Assembly (NCBI GenBank): GCA_003695085.1 | Contig: RFIV01000280.1 | Location: 1 to 18,066 of the forward strand | DNA: 18,066 nucleotides | Direction: 5' to 3' | DNA from: Gammaproteobacteria bacterium | Lineage (GTDB): Bacteria; Pseudomonadota; Gammaproteobacteria; Pseudomonadales; Oleiphilaceae | Shown here: positions 6,346 through 14,305 of the stretch, piece by piece | How the letters are laid out: the number at the start of each line of letters is the position of its first letter | How positions within the stretch are numbered: position 1 is the first letter of the stretch | Position numbers and translations under genes: made by a program | The notes under the pieces: generated by a model | Database searches by the model: none | What the model saw: only the letters and a program-made list of their open reading frames with translations | Told to the model about the DNA's origin: nothing

Positions 6346-7137
6346 CTACAGGCCAAACAAACGGCGGGCATTGCGGGTGGTCTGCCAGGCCAGGTGTTCC
6401 ACACTCTGCTTCCGTGCCTCGGCTACTTTTTCCGCTACCCAGGGCAGGAATGCCGGCGCGTTGCGCTTGTCTCGCGGAGGCTCGGGCAGGTTGTGAGGCA
6501 GCAGGTAGGGCGCATCGGTTTCCAGCAGCAGGCGATCATCCGGAACACGCCCGACGATGTCGAACAGGGGCTGCCCCCGGCGCTTGTCGCAGATCCACCC
6601 GGTAATGCCGATATACAGTCCCAGATCGAGGTAGGCTTCAAGTTCCTTCTCCGTGCCTGTGAAGCAGTGCGCCACCCCACCCTTGAGTTCGGGCATGAAT
6701 TCCCGCAAGAGCGCAATCTGGTCGTCGAAGGCATCCCGCTCGTGCAGAAAAACCGGTTTGCCGGCATCCACCGCCTGTGCCAGCTGGGCCTCGAAAGCCC
6801 GGCGCTGAGCCTCGGGCGTGGAGAAATTGCGGTTGTAATCCAGGCCACACTCGCCCACGGCCACGACTTCAGGCTGCGCCTGCAGCTCGCGCAGGCGTTC
6901 CAGCCCTTCGTCATCCAGCCCATCCGCATGGTGCGGGTGGCAGCCTGCGGTGGCGGTCAGCATCCCCGGATACTGCCGCGCCAGAGCCAGTGCACCCAGG
7001 CTTTCTTCCACCGAAGTGCCCGTCACGATCAGGTGGCCCACCCCCGCATGGCGGGCCGCCTCAATGACGGCGTCGCGATCCCTGTCAAACCGTTTGCTGG
7101 TGAGGTTGACGCCGATGTCGATCCAGTCTGTAGCCAT
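6346..7137 (-). CDS. tatD: TatD family metal-dependent hydrolase / 3'-5' DNase
   Basis: A 263-residue TIM-barrel hydrolase; E. coli TatD (260 residues) is a cytosolic magnesium-dependent 3'-5' exonuclease linked to DNA repair, and is not needed for Tat export. The N terminus WIDIGVNLTSKRF is specific to the TatD subgroup rather than YcfH or YjjV. Metal-site elements are GCHPHHAD, GECGLDYNRNF (catalytic Glu), FLHERDAFD, VAHCFTGT and LLLETDAPYLLP. A GTG at 7140 is also possible, but ATG 7137 has GAGG at an 8-base spacing. That GAGG lies in the arm of an inverted repeat (7145-7168). It follows mtlZ by 55 bases on the same strand and could be transcribed with the mtl operon, though its function gives no obvious link. 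Confidence 0.92.
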   Translation of the reverse strand: MATDWIDIGVNLTSKRFDRDRDAVIEAARHAGVGHLIVTGTSVEESLGALALARQYPGMLTATAGCHPHHADGLDDEGLERLRELQAQPEVVAVGECGLDYNRNFSTPEAQRRAFEAQLAQAVDAGKPVFLHERDAFDDQIALLREFMPELKGGVAHCFTGTEKELEAYLDLGLYIGITGWICDKRRGQPLFDIVGRVPDDRLLLETDAPYLLPHNLPEPPRDKRNAPAFLPWVAEKVAEARKQSVEHLAWQTTRNARRLFGL

Positions 7138-7140
7138 CAC

Positions 7141-7185
7141 GGGAGCCTCGTCTTGTCTGCTTCGAGGCCCCTACCTTGCGCAAGG
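7141..7185 (-). promoter_or_regulatory. mtlZ-tatD junction: palindrome and hairpin over the tatD ribosome-binding site
   Basis: Just after the mtlZ stop, a perfect 12-base palindrome CCTTGCGCAAGG occupies 7174-7185. Next, GCCTCG (7145-7150) can pair with CGAGGC (7163-7168) around a 12-base loop. In the minus-strand transcript the second arm contains the GAGG that would be the tatD Shine-Dalgarno sequence. Pairing could lower tatD translation unless ribosomes or another factor opens it. Confidence 0.35.
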
Positions 7186-7192
7186 ATACCGG

Positions 7193-8191
7193 TCAGGTCA
7201 AGTCTGTCAGGCCCGGGAAGTGCCTGGCCAGATCGTCCACAGAAGGCAGCGAGGTGAAGGCCCCCTTGTGCATCGCGGCAAACGCGCCGCACGCGCAGGC
7301 AAAGCGCACGCTTTCCAGCAATGCAGCCTCTGCGTCCTCGAGCCAACCGGGCAGTGTTTCAGGACGAAGGCCCGACTGCGCCAGCCGATACAGCAACCCG
7401 CCCACAAAGGCATCTCCGGCAGCGGTGCTGTCTGTCATCTCGATGGCGGGCGGGTTCACCTCATGCTCCGCATGACGCAGGCACACCCGGACGGGCGCAT
7501 CCGCATCGGTGACCACGATCAGGCGGGCCCGATCCGCTTGCATGGCCGAGAGCCAATCAGACTCGCTGCGCGCCCCACTCACGAAATCGAGCTCTTCACG
7601 GGAAAGCTTGATCACATCCGCCTGCTCCGCCAGTGCTTGAATGGCCGTCAGCGGGTCACTTCCCGCCGGCCACAACCCGGGGCGCAGGTTGACATCCAAG
7701 CTGATCAGGCACCCTGCATCACGCGCCCGGGCCACGGCGGTTTCGGTCACGACCCGGATCGGGGCCTCGGTCAGCGTATTGGAACAGACGTGAAGGATAT
7801 CGCCACCGGTGAAAGGAACGGCATCCAGATCCTCAGAAGAGAACTTCAGATCAGCAGTGGCGGTGCGATAAAAGGCAAAACTGCGCTCCCCGTGAGCGTC
7901 CAGCGTCACCAACGCCAGGGGCGTATTGGCACCGCGCGCGACGGAGACGGCACCGGTATCCACACCGAAATCTTCCAGCGTCGCCTTCAGTGCGGTGCCG
8001 AAGGCATCGTCCCCGATTTTTCCGGCAAATGCACTGTGCCCGCCCAACCGCGCCACTGCAGCGGCCACGTTGGCCGGCGCACCGCCGGGAAAGGCCGTGA
8101 ATTCACCCAGTGAACCTGACCATCCGGCCTCCGGGTCGGGGTGCGCGAGCAGGTCCACCAACACCTCTCCGAATGCAATGACCTTAGGCAT
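7193..8191 (-). CDS. mtlZ: Fructokinase, PfkB/ribokinase family (MtlZ-type)
   Basis: Predicted to phosphorylate fructose, made from mannitol by MtlD, to fructose-6-phosphate using ATP. The 332-residue protein has PfkB signature 1 around residues 36-48 (GGAPANVAAAVAR) and signature 2 at 254-265 (DSTAAGDAFVGG), with Asp260 as the catalytic base. The usual GAGD anion-hole motif reads AAGD here. The N terminus MPKVIAFGEVLVDLL is typical of bacterial fructokinases. The ATG overlaps the last 8 bases of mtlD, and GGAG stands 9 bases upstream inside mtlD, so translation is coupled. It is the last catabolic gene of the cluster; in Pseudomonas fluorescens mtlZ holds the same place. Another sugar substrate is possible from sequence alone, but the neighbourhood favours fructose. 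Confidence 0.88.
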   Translation of the reverse strand: MPKVIAFGEVLVDLLAHPDPEAGWSGSLGEFTAFPGGAPANVAAAVARLGGHSAFAGKIGDDAFGTALKATLEDFGVDTGAVSVARGANTPLALVTLDAHGERSFAFYRTATADLKFSSEDLDAVPFTGGDILHVCSNTLTEAPIRVVTETAVARARDAGCLISLDVNLRPGLWPAGSDPLTAIQALAEQADVIKLSREELDFVSGARSESDWLSAMQADRARLIVVTDADAPVRVCLRHAEHEVNPPAIEMTDSTAAGDAFVGGLLYRLAQSGLRPETLPGWLEDAEAALLESVRFACACGAFAAMHKGAFTSLPSVDDLARHFPGLTDLT

Positions 8192-9686
8192 GTCCCACGG
8201 CTCCTTTCACGGATGTACCCATCACTTCCGACAAGGCTTCCCGGCCGCCCACCGCTTCGATCCGATCAATGGCCGAAGCAATGGCCTGCACCAGTGGCTG
8301 GGACGCCTGCAGACGGGTGCCAAACACCGAGGTCAATCCCAGCAGGTCTTCTGCCAGCGTTGCACGCGAGCGCGTAGCGGCCAGCAGCAGTTCCTTGTTG
8401 GGATCCTGCAACGCCTCCCCCTCACCTTCGCTGCCCTGACGGTGAAGGTAGCAGGCCCACGAAGCGAGAATCAATGCCACGCGCTTGAGGGGCATGCCCC
8501 GCTCAACAACCCCCTCTACCGTTGGCAGCACGAACTTGGGCAGCTTTCCCGACCCGTCACTGGCCAGACGCGTGAGCAGGTCGCCCATCTGCGGGTTGCC
8601 AAAGCGCTCGATCAGTGTCTGCTTGTAGCCATCCAGATCCATTCCCGGAACATCACCCAGGACCGGCGTCGCGTCCTCGTCCATGTAGGCGCGGATAAAG
8701 TCACTGAACAGCGGGTCCGCCATGACGTCATGGGTATAGCGATACCCGGCGAGCAGCCCCAGATAGGCCATTGCCGAATGGCTGGCATTGAGCAGCCTCA
8801 GCTTCATCAGCTCATAGGGGGTCACATCCGAGACAAACTGCACACCGGCTTTTTCCCACTCTGGCCGACCGTTACAAAAGTCATCCTCCAGTACCCACTG
8901 GGTGAAGGGCTCGCAGACCACCGGCCAGGCATCCTCCAGTCCGGTAGCCGCCTTCAGCCATTCGCGGTGCGCCGGCAATGTGACCGGTGTAATGCGATCC
9001 ACCATGCTGTTGGGGAAGCTCACATGGGTGTCAATCCATTCGGCCAGCGAGGGGTCCCGCAGTCGTGCATAGGCGACCATCACCTTGCGCGTCATGTCGC
9101 CATTGTGGGGCAGGTTGTCACAGGACAGGATGGTGAAGGGGGCGATGCCCTGCGCTCGCCGGCGGTTCAGGGCTTCGGCCAGGTAGCCGAACACGGTCAC
9201 CGGCGACTCCGGGTGCGCCAGGTCATGACGTACATCCGGATGATCCGCCCTGAACTCGCCGCTATGATCATCCACATTATACCCACCCTCGGTAATCGTC
9301 AGGGAGACGATGCGCACCTCCGGGTTCACCAGCACCTGCATGACTGCATCCGGCTGCTCGGGGGCCAGCAACATGCGCCGGATGGCACCGATCACCTCCA
9401 GTCTCCTGCTCCCGTCCGGGTGCAGCTCGATAAGGGTATAGAGCCCCTCCTGGCGGTTCAGCGTCTCGAACATGGGGCGGTCGGCTTCCCGCAATCCGAC
9501 ACCGCAGATGCCCCAACCCGAGCCCTCCGCCTCCTGCAACAGCCTGTGTGTATAGACCGCCTCATGGGCGCGATGAAATCCACCCACGCCGATATGAACG
9601 ATACGCTCCACCAGCGCTGATGCGGGGTAGTTCGGACGCCCGATGGAGGCATCCAGTTGGTTCAGAGTACTGCGTTCAAGTTTCAT
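8184..9686 (-). CDS. mtlD: Mannitol 2-dehydrogenase (polyol-specific long-chain dehydrogenase)
   Basis: Oxidises D-mannitol to D-fructose with NAD+ in the cytosol; relatives also use D-arabitol or D-sorbitol. The N-terminal nucleotide-binding domain starts IVHIGVGGFHRAHEA, followed by SLTITEGGYN and the SCDNLPHNG block. The catalytic triad of the Pseudomonas fluorescens enzyme (Lys295, Asn300, His303) is found in KLRLLNASH at exactly those numbers when the protein begins at ATG 9686. This supports that start over an in-frame TTG at 9692. The product has 500 residues, near the usual 493. The ribosome-binding site is weak. It is separated from mtlK by an 80-base gap with a possible hairpin, and overlaps mtlZ by 8 bases. 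The exact polyol preference cannot be read from the sequence. Confidence 0.93.
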   Translation of the reverse strand: MKLERSTLNQLDASIGRPNYPASALVERIVHIGVGGFHRAHEAVYTHRLLQEAEGSGWGICGVGLREADRPMFETLNRQEGLYTLIELHPDGSRRLEVIGAIRRMLLAPEQPDAVMQVLVNPEVRIVSLTITEGGYNVDDHSGEFRADHPDVRHDLAHPESPVTVFGYLAEALNRRRAQGIAPFTILSCDNLPHNGDMTRKVMVAYARLRDPSLAEWIDTHVSFPNSMVDRITPVTLPAHREWLKAATGLEDAWPVVCEPFTQWVLEDDFCNGRPEWEKAGVQFVSDVTPYELMKLRLLNASHSAMAYLGLLAGYRYTHDVMADPLFSDFIRAYMDEDATPVLGDVPGMDLDGYKQTLIERFGNPQMGDLLTRLASDGSGKLPKFVLPTVEGVVERGMPLKRVALILASWACYLHRQGSEGEGEALQDPNKELLLAATRSRATLAEDLLGLTSVFGTRLQASQPLVQAIASAIDRIEAVGGREALSEVMGTSVKGAVGHA

Positions 9687-9748
9687 GGCCAATCTCTGAC
9701 ATAACGGGGGCCCTGCACCCTCATGAGAGGATGCATCAGCCCGTTGCT

Positions 9749-9775
9749 GAGAAGAATGCGGCCCCTTCAGGCCGC
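9749..9775 (-). terminator. Candidate hairpin at the mtlK stop codon
   Basis: GCGGCC (9758-9763) and GGCCGC (9770-9775) form a 6-bp stem with a 6-base loop holding the mtlK stop codon. On the minus strand it is followed by ATTCTTCTC. The T tract is interrupted, so at most partial termination or attenuation before mtlD is likely. The gap to mtlD holds no other gene. Confidence 0.3.
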
Positions 9776-10870
9776 CTGACGGGTCACGCTGTCGAGGGCA
9801 TTGCCCTCACTGTCAAACAGGTGCGCGCGAGACAGGTCGAAGTCCACCCCGACTATCTCCCCGAACCGCCCTTCATAGTCGCCACCCTGACGCACCGTCA
9901 GGGTATGACCCCCGTCGATATTGACGTGACAGTAAGTGTCGCTGCCCAGGTGCTCGGTCACATCCAGCTGTCCGGTCAGATTCGCGTTTTCCGGCGAGAC
10001 AATGCGCATATGCTCCGGGCGAATACCCAGTGTGACCTCAGCACCAACATGGATACTGTCCGGTGACCGGGGAAGGGTCAAATGCTCACCGGATGGCAGC
10101 TGAATGGTCAGCTCGTGGCCTTGCCCACCGATGACCCGGGCGGGGATGAAGGCCATCTTGGGCGTGCCGATGAACCCGGCAACAAACTGGTTTACCGGAT
10201 GGTGGTAGAGCTCCAGCGGCGTCCCCACCTGCTCGATGCGGCCCTGATTCATGACAACCACCCGATCCGCCAGAGTCATGGCTTCGACCTGATCGTGTGT
10301 GACGTAAATCATGGTAGCGTTGAGCTCATGGTGCAGCCGGGCGAGTTCCAGTCGCATCTGGACACGCAATGCGGCATCCAGATTCGAAAGAGGCTCGTCA
10401 AACAGAAAGACCTGGGGATGGCGGACAATGGCCCGGCCAATGGCCACGCGCTGCCGCTGACCGCCGGACAGGTCCTTGGGCTTGCGATCCAGCAGGTGGG
10501 TCAGCTCCAGAATACGGGCTGCATCCTTCACCTTCGCTTCAATGGTCGCCTTGTCCACACCCGCCAGCTCGAGTGCGAAGGACATGTTCTTGCGCACGTT
10601 CATGTGTGGATACAGGGCATAGCTCTGAAACACCATGGCCAGATCACGCTCGGCGGGTTTCAGCCCTGTGATATCGCGTCCACCCAGCACAATCTGCCCC
10701 GAGGTGACTTCTTCCAGCCCCGCAATCGAACGCAACAGGGTGGATTTGCCGCAGCCGGACGGGCCGACAAAGACAACGAACTCATGATCCCGGATATGCA
10801 GGTCAATTCCCTTGAGAATCTCGATATCTCCGTAGCTCTTGCGCAGTGCGTTGATTTTCAGCTCTGCCAT
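9767..10870 (-). CDS. mtlK: ABC transporter ATP-binding protein for polyol uptake (MalK/UgpC type)
   Basis: The ATPase subunit that would drive import through MtlFG on the cytosolic face of the membrane. In 367 residues the ABC core shows Walker A GPSGCGKST (36-44), the Q-loop at FQSYALYPHM, signature LSGGQ (134-138), Walker B VFLFDEP (154-160) and the switch His192. After about residue 235 comes the regulatory/TOBE region typical of the MalK/UgpC/SmoK group (GIRPEHM at about 285). The start is preceded by TTGAGG. It lies 22 bases after mtlG. Position between a permease gene and a mannitol dehydrogenase gene gives the substrate; the protein alone would fit any carbohydrate importer of this class. 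Confidence 0.92.
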   Translation of the reverse strand: MAELKINALRKSYGDIEILKGIDLHIRDHEFVVFVGPSGCGKSTLLRSIAGLEEVTSGQIVLGGRDITGLKPAERDLAMVFQSYALYPHMNVRKNMSFALELAGVDKATIEAKVKDAARILELTHLLDRKPKDLSGGQRQRVAIGRAIVRHPQVFLFDEPLSNLDAALRVQMRLELARLHHELNATMIYVTHDQVEAMTLADRVVVMNQGRIEQVGTPLELYHHPVNQFVAGFIGTPKMAFIPARVIGGQGHELTIQLPSGEHLTLPRSPDSIHVGAEVTLGIRPEHMRIVSPENANLTGQLDVTEHLGSDTYCHVNIDGGHTLTVRQGGDYEGRFGEIVGVDFDLSRAHLFDSEGNALDSVTRQAA

Positions 10871-10892
10871 GACAATTACCTCAATTCGTTTG

Positions 10893-11732
10893 TTATTTCA
10901 CTGCGCCGAATGACAAACCGCGCACCAATTGTTTCTGACTGATCCAGCCAAAGATCAGAATCGGGGCACAGGCCAGCGTGGATACGGCGGAAAGCTTGGC
11001 CCAGAAGAGTCCCTCAGGACTTGAGTAGGACGCAATCAAGGCGGTAAGCGGGGCGGCATTGGCGGCCGTCAGGTTCAGTGACCAGAATGCCTCGTTCCAG
11101 CACAGGATCAGCGACAGCAGGACGGTTGACGCGAGTCCGCCCTTGCACATGGGCAGCAACACCCGGCTGATTTCCTGGCCCAGCGTCGCACCATCCATGC
11201 GGCAGGCTTCCAGAATGTCCTTGGGAATTTCCTTGAAGTAGGTGTAAATCATCCACACCATGATGGGCAGATTGATCAGCGTATAGATCAGGATCAGGCC
11301 CGTTCGGGTGTCCAGCAAGCCGGACTCCTTGAACAGCAGATAGATTGGTACAAGCACCCCTACCGGCGGCAGCATCTTGGTGGACAGCATCCAGAGCAAG
11401 GTGGACTGCGTTCGCTTCGTTTCATAAAACGCCATGGCATAGGCCGCCGGCACTGCGAGCAGCATGCCCAGCAGGGTTGCGCCCATGGAGATGACGACGG
11501 AGTTCCAGGCATAGTGCATGTAGTCGCTGCGTCCGAACACCTCCTGATAGTTCTCCAGCGTTGGGCTGAAAAACAGGGAGGGCGGCGTGGCAAAGGCTTC
11601 CAGCTCGGTCTTGAAGCTGGTGAGCACCATCCAGAGGATGGGGAAAAAGATGATGAACGCGACACTCCAGGCGGCAGCGGTCAACGCGATCTGGGAAAAG
11701 ACCCGGCGCTGTTTCTGGGACAAGGCAATCAT
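10893..11732 (-). CDS. mtlG: ABC polyol transporter permease (MalG type)
   Basis: Inner-membrane permease of 279 residues with about six helices, which would form the channel with MtlF. The first helix is around residues 16-39 (ending PILWMVLTSFK). The EAA loop that docks on the ATPase is visible as EACRMDGATLGQ at 175-186, continuing to the PMCKGG end near 199. The C terminus QKQLVRGLSFGAVK is typical of MalG-type permeases of sorbitol/mannitol systems. GGAGG lies 8 bases before the ATG, and the gap to mtlF is 16 bases, so both permeases are made from one message. Substrate assigned by context. Confidence 0.9.
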   Translation of the reverse strand: MIALSQKQRRVFSQIALTAAAWSVAFIIFFPILWMVLTSFKTELEAFATPPSLFFSPTLENYQEVFGRSDYMHYAWNSVVISMGATLLGMLLAVPAAYAMAFYETKRTQSTLLWMLSTKMLPPVGVLVPIYLLFKESGLLDTRTGLILIYTLINLPIMVWMIYTYFKEIPKDILEACRMDGATLGQEISRVLLPMCKGGLASTVLLSLILCWNEAFWSLNLTAANAAPLTALIASYSSPEGLFWAKLSAVSTLACAPILIFGWISQKQLVRGLSFGAVK

Positions 11733-11748
11733 TCAGATATCCTCCGGA

Positions 11749-12699
11749 TCAATGTTTTTCCGTCAGGCTCTTGCCGATCAGGCGAACCAGGAAGAAAGCC
11801 ACAATATTGGCCAGCACCACCGCGATGAGACCGCCCGCGGAGGCCATGCCCACATCGAACTGCAGCAAGGCCTGGCTGTAGATCAGGTAGGCCAGATTGG
11901 TCGTCTCGTAGCCCGGCCCACCCCCGGTTGTGGTAAAGATTTCAGCAAACACCGAGAGCAGGAAAATGGTTTCGATCATGACCACCACGGCGATCGGGCG
12001 CGCCAGATGCGGCAATGTGATATGGCGAAAAATCGCCCAGCCACCGGCACCATCCAGTTTCGCGGCTTCCACCTGTTCCTTGTCCAGCGACTGCATGGCC
12101 GTCATCAGGAGCAAGATGGCAAACGGCAGCCACTGCCAGGCCACAATCAGGATGATGGCGCTGAGCGGGTACTGCGCAAACCAGTCCACCGGCTCCATGC
12201 CCATGACCTGAGCCAGCCAGGCAAACACACCCGAAACCGGATGCATCAGCAGGTTTTTCCAGACCAGTGCACTGACAGTCGGCATGATGAAGAAGGGAGA
12301 GATCAACATGACCCGCACAATCCCGCGGCCCGGGAAGGGGGTGTTGATGAGCACGGAAATGGCCACACCCAGCACCACCGTGATAGCCAGCACGGCACCG
12401 ACCAGGATCAGGGTGTTGGACATCCCGGCACTGAAGCCTTCATCGGTGAGGAAAAACTCGTAGTTTTCAAGCCCCACAAAGGGGTGCTCACCCGGATACA
12501 GCAGGCTGTACTGAAGCACCGAGAAGTAGATCGTCATGGACAGCGGCACAATCATCCATAACAGCAGGACCAATACGGACGGCGATACCAGCCAGCGGGC
12601 GACGCGTTGCGCCTTGCTGTGAGCAGAGGCCGCGGAATTTTCATTGGAGACAGGCATGGGCACGACACTCGCATTCAGATCGCAGGATTGAATAGTCAT
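11749..12699 (-). CDS. mtlF: ABC polyol transporter permease (MalF type)
   Basis: Inner-membrane permease predicted to pair with MtlG. From ATG 12699 it has 316 residues with a polar N-terminal tail and about six membrane helices beginning at WLVSPSVLVLLLWMIVP. The EAA loop is EAAKLDGAGGWAIFRHITLP, about residues 211-231. An open frame extends upstream to 12747 but would run into the strong hairpin after mtlE. ATG 12657 is another possible start, and none has a clear Shine-Dalgarno sequence. It is preceded by a hairpin-containing gap after mtlE, so it is expected to be expressed below the binding protein. Confidence 0.88.
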   Translation of the reverse strand: MTIQSCDLNASVVPMPVSNENSAASAHSKAQRVARWLVSPSVLVLLLWMIVPLSMTIYFSVLQYSLLYPGEHPFVGLENYEFFLTDEGFSAGMSNTLILVGAVLAITVVLGVAISVLINTPFPGRGIVRVMLISPFFIMPTVSALVWKNLLMHPVSGVFAWLAQVMGMEPVDWFAQYPLSAIILIVAWQWLPFAILLLMTAMQSLDKEQVEAAKLDGAGGWAIFRHITLPHLARPIAVVVMIETIFLLSVFAEIFTTTGGGPGYETTNLAYLIYSQALLQFDVGMASAGGLIAVVLANIVAFFLVRLIGKSLTEKH

Positions 12700-12734
12700 G
12701 ATAGACGCTCGTCTGGTTTCAGGCAGAGAGGAGC

Positions 12735-12762
12735 CCGGAGTCCGCACGAGAGCGGACTCCGG
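12735..12762 (-). terminator. Strong intercistronic hairpin between mtlE and mtlF
   Basis: CCGGAGTCCGC (12735-12745) and GCGGACTCCGG (12752-12762) form a perfect 11-bp stem with a 6-base loop, 17 bases past the mtlE stop. On the minus strand it is followed by a pyrimidine-rich but not T-only stretch. It could act as a partial terminator or protect the mtlE message from 3' decay, giving more binding protein than permease. Confidence 0.65.
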
Positions 12763-12779
12763 TCGGGTCGGACGCCGCC

Positions 12780-14099
12780 TTAACGGCTAGCGTAGTATCG
12801 GGCGCGTTTCATTTCCCGAAGGGTAATGTTCTGGGCGCTTTGCAGTGCACGTTCCACGGGCATTGAGCCGGCAAGAGCACCGGCAATCAGCTTGCCCACC
12901 TGACTGGCAATGGCCTGAAACTCCGGAATGGCTGCAAACTGTACACCAACATAGGGCGCGGGCTTGAGCGTCTTGTCCTTCGGGTTCGCCTTGCTCATGG
13001 CTTCCAGTGTCATCGCCGCGAAGGGTGCCGCTTTCATGTACTCGGGGTTGTCATAGGTCGACTGGCGCGTACCGGGCGGAACGTTGGCAATCCCGTACTT
13101 CTCTGCGACCAGATCGCTGTAGGCCTTTGAGGTCGCCCAGGTCACAAATGTAGTGGCCGCGTCCTTGGCATCGGAGGACACCGGCACGGCCAGTGCCCAG
13201 GCCCACAACCAGCCAGCACCCTTGTCCGTCACCTGCTTGGGTGCCAGTGCAAATCCGACCTTGCCGGCCACCTTGCTCTGAGACGCATCACTGACGAACG
13301 AGCCCGCCACGGTCGCATCGACCCACATGGCGCACTTGCCACTGTTGAACAGCGCCAGGTTTTCGTTAAAACCATTTGAGGATGCGCCCGGCGGCCCGTA
13401 CTGGCCGAGCAGATCCACATAAAATTTCACGGCTTCTGTCCACTCGGGGCCGGTAAATTCCGGTTTCCATTGCTCGTCAAACCAGCGCGCACCGAAGGTG
13501 TTGGCAATGGTGGTCATCAGGGCCATGTTTTCGCCCCACCCTGCCTTGCCACGCAAGCAGATTCCGTACTGCCCCTGATCCGGCTTGTGCAGGGTCCTGG
13601 CAAACGTCATCATCTGCGACCAGGTGGGTTGCCTGGGCATGCTCAGTCCTGCCGCATCAAACAGATCCTTGCGGTAGAACGTCATGGAGCTTTCGCCGTA
13701 AAACGGCAGCGCGTAAAGGGTACCCTTGGCAGACAAGCCGTTGCGTACGGCAGGAAAGACATCGTTCAGATCATAATCCGCCGGCAGGTCGGTCATGGGC
13801 GTCAGCCAGCCCTTCTCGCCCCAGATGGGTGCTTCATACATGCCGATGGTCATCACATCGAACTGCCCGCCTTGCGTGGCGATGTCAGTCGTCAATCGCT
13901 GACGAAGTACATTTTCTTCCAGAACGACCCACTCCAGCCGAATATCCGGATGCTGGGCTTCGAAGGCCTGGGACAGTTTCTGCATGCGGATCATGTCACC
14001 GTTGTTGACCGTACCGATGGTCACGGTGGTCGCTGCATGGGTCATGAGGGAGGCCGTCAGGCCCAGGGTGAGGGCAGAGAAGGTGGTTTTGAATGTCAT
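12780..14099 (-). CDS. mtlE: Extracellular solute-binding protein for polyols (SBP_bac_1 type)
   Basis: Periplasmic binding protein of 439 residues that would capture mannitol or a related polyol and deliver it to MtlFGK. A Sec signal peptide ends at about residue 22 (LTASLMTHA, cleavage before ATT). The mature protein starts with TVTIGTVNNGDMIRMQKLS, and carries the family block MTFYRKDLFDAAGL and the C-terminal AWALAVP and GVQFAAIPEFQ segments seen in SmoE/MtlE-type proteins. AGGGG precedes the ATG at a suitable distance. It is the first gene after the 206-base region downstream of the regulator gene, and is followed by an 11-bp hairpin. Sorbitol or arabitol are alternative ligands. Confidence 0.92.
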   Translation of the reverse strand: MTFKTTFSALTLGLTASLMTHAATTVTIGTVNNGDMIRMQKLSQAFEAQHPDIRLEWVVLEENVLRQRLTTDIATQGGQFDVMTIGMYEAPIWGEKGWLTPMTDLPADYDLNDVFPAVRNGLSAKGTLYALPFYGESSMTFYRKDLFDAAGLSMPRQPTWSQMMTFARTLHKPDQGQYGICLRGKAGWGENMALMTTIANTFGARWFDEQWKPEFTGPEWTEAVKFYVDLLGQYGPPGASSNGFNENLALFNSGKCAMWVDATVAGSFVSDASQSKVAGKVGFALAPKQVTDKGAGWLWAWALAVPVSSDAKDAATTFVTWATSKAYSDLVAEKYGIANVPPGTRQSTYDNPEYMKAAPFAAMTLEAMSKANPKDKTLKPAPYVGVQFAAIPEFQAIASQVGKLIAGALAGSMPVERALQSAQNITLREMKRARYYASR

Positions 14100-14205
14100 G
14101 TTTCAACCCCTGTTGTTTTTGGAATTGGTTCGGATCGGGTTACTCCGGCTTTAACTGCTGGGCTCAACCCATCAAGCGGGCACCGGGTTCTGCTCATTAA
14201 ACACC

Positions 14206-14239
14206 CACCTCGCAGCCGCGAACAAATACCCAACCCACC
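14206..14239 (-). promoter_or_regulatory. Candidate AraC-type half-sites upstream of mtlE
   Basis: ACCCACC occurs twice as an exact direct repeat at 14213-14219 and 14233-14239, 20 bases apart, close to two helical turns. Activators of the AraC family bind half-sites spaced this way. A 6-of-7 match, ACCCATC, is at 14167-14173. TTTAAT at 14206-14211 (minus strand) could be a -10 box, but a repeat would then sit between -10 and -35; a weak pair TTGAGC (14162-14167) and AGTAAC (14139-14144) with 17 bases between is an alternative. The promoter itself is not settled. Confidence 0.35.
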
Positions 14240-14305
14240 CAAAATCTGTACTTTTTTGCACTTGCTGTGTCGCACCGCATATACCGGGAGGATGGGGCTG
14301 CCCCC

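Noticed and set aside
7926..9620. A 564-codon open frame on the plus strand opposite mtlD and mtlZ
   Set aside because: It is antisense to two genes with clear catalytic motifs, has no ribosome-binding site or recognisable domain, and its composition is what codon bias on the other strand produces in GC-rich DNA.
11587..12561. A 324-codon open frame on the plus strand opposite the permease genes
   Set aside because: It is very rich in His, Gln, Asp and Arg because it is the complement of hydrophobic membrane-helix codons, and it has no start signals.
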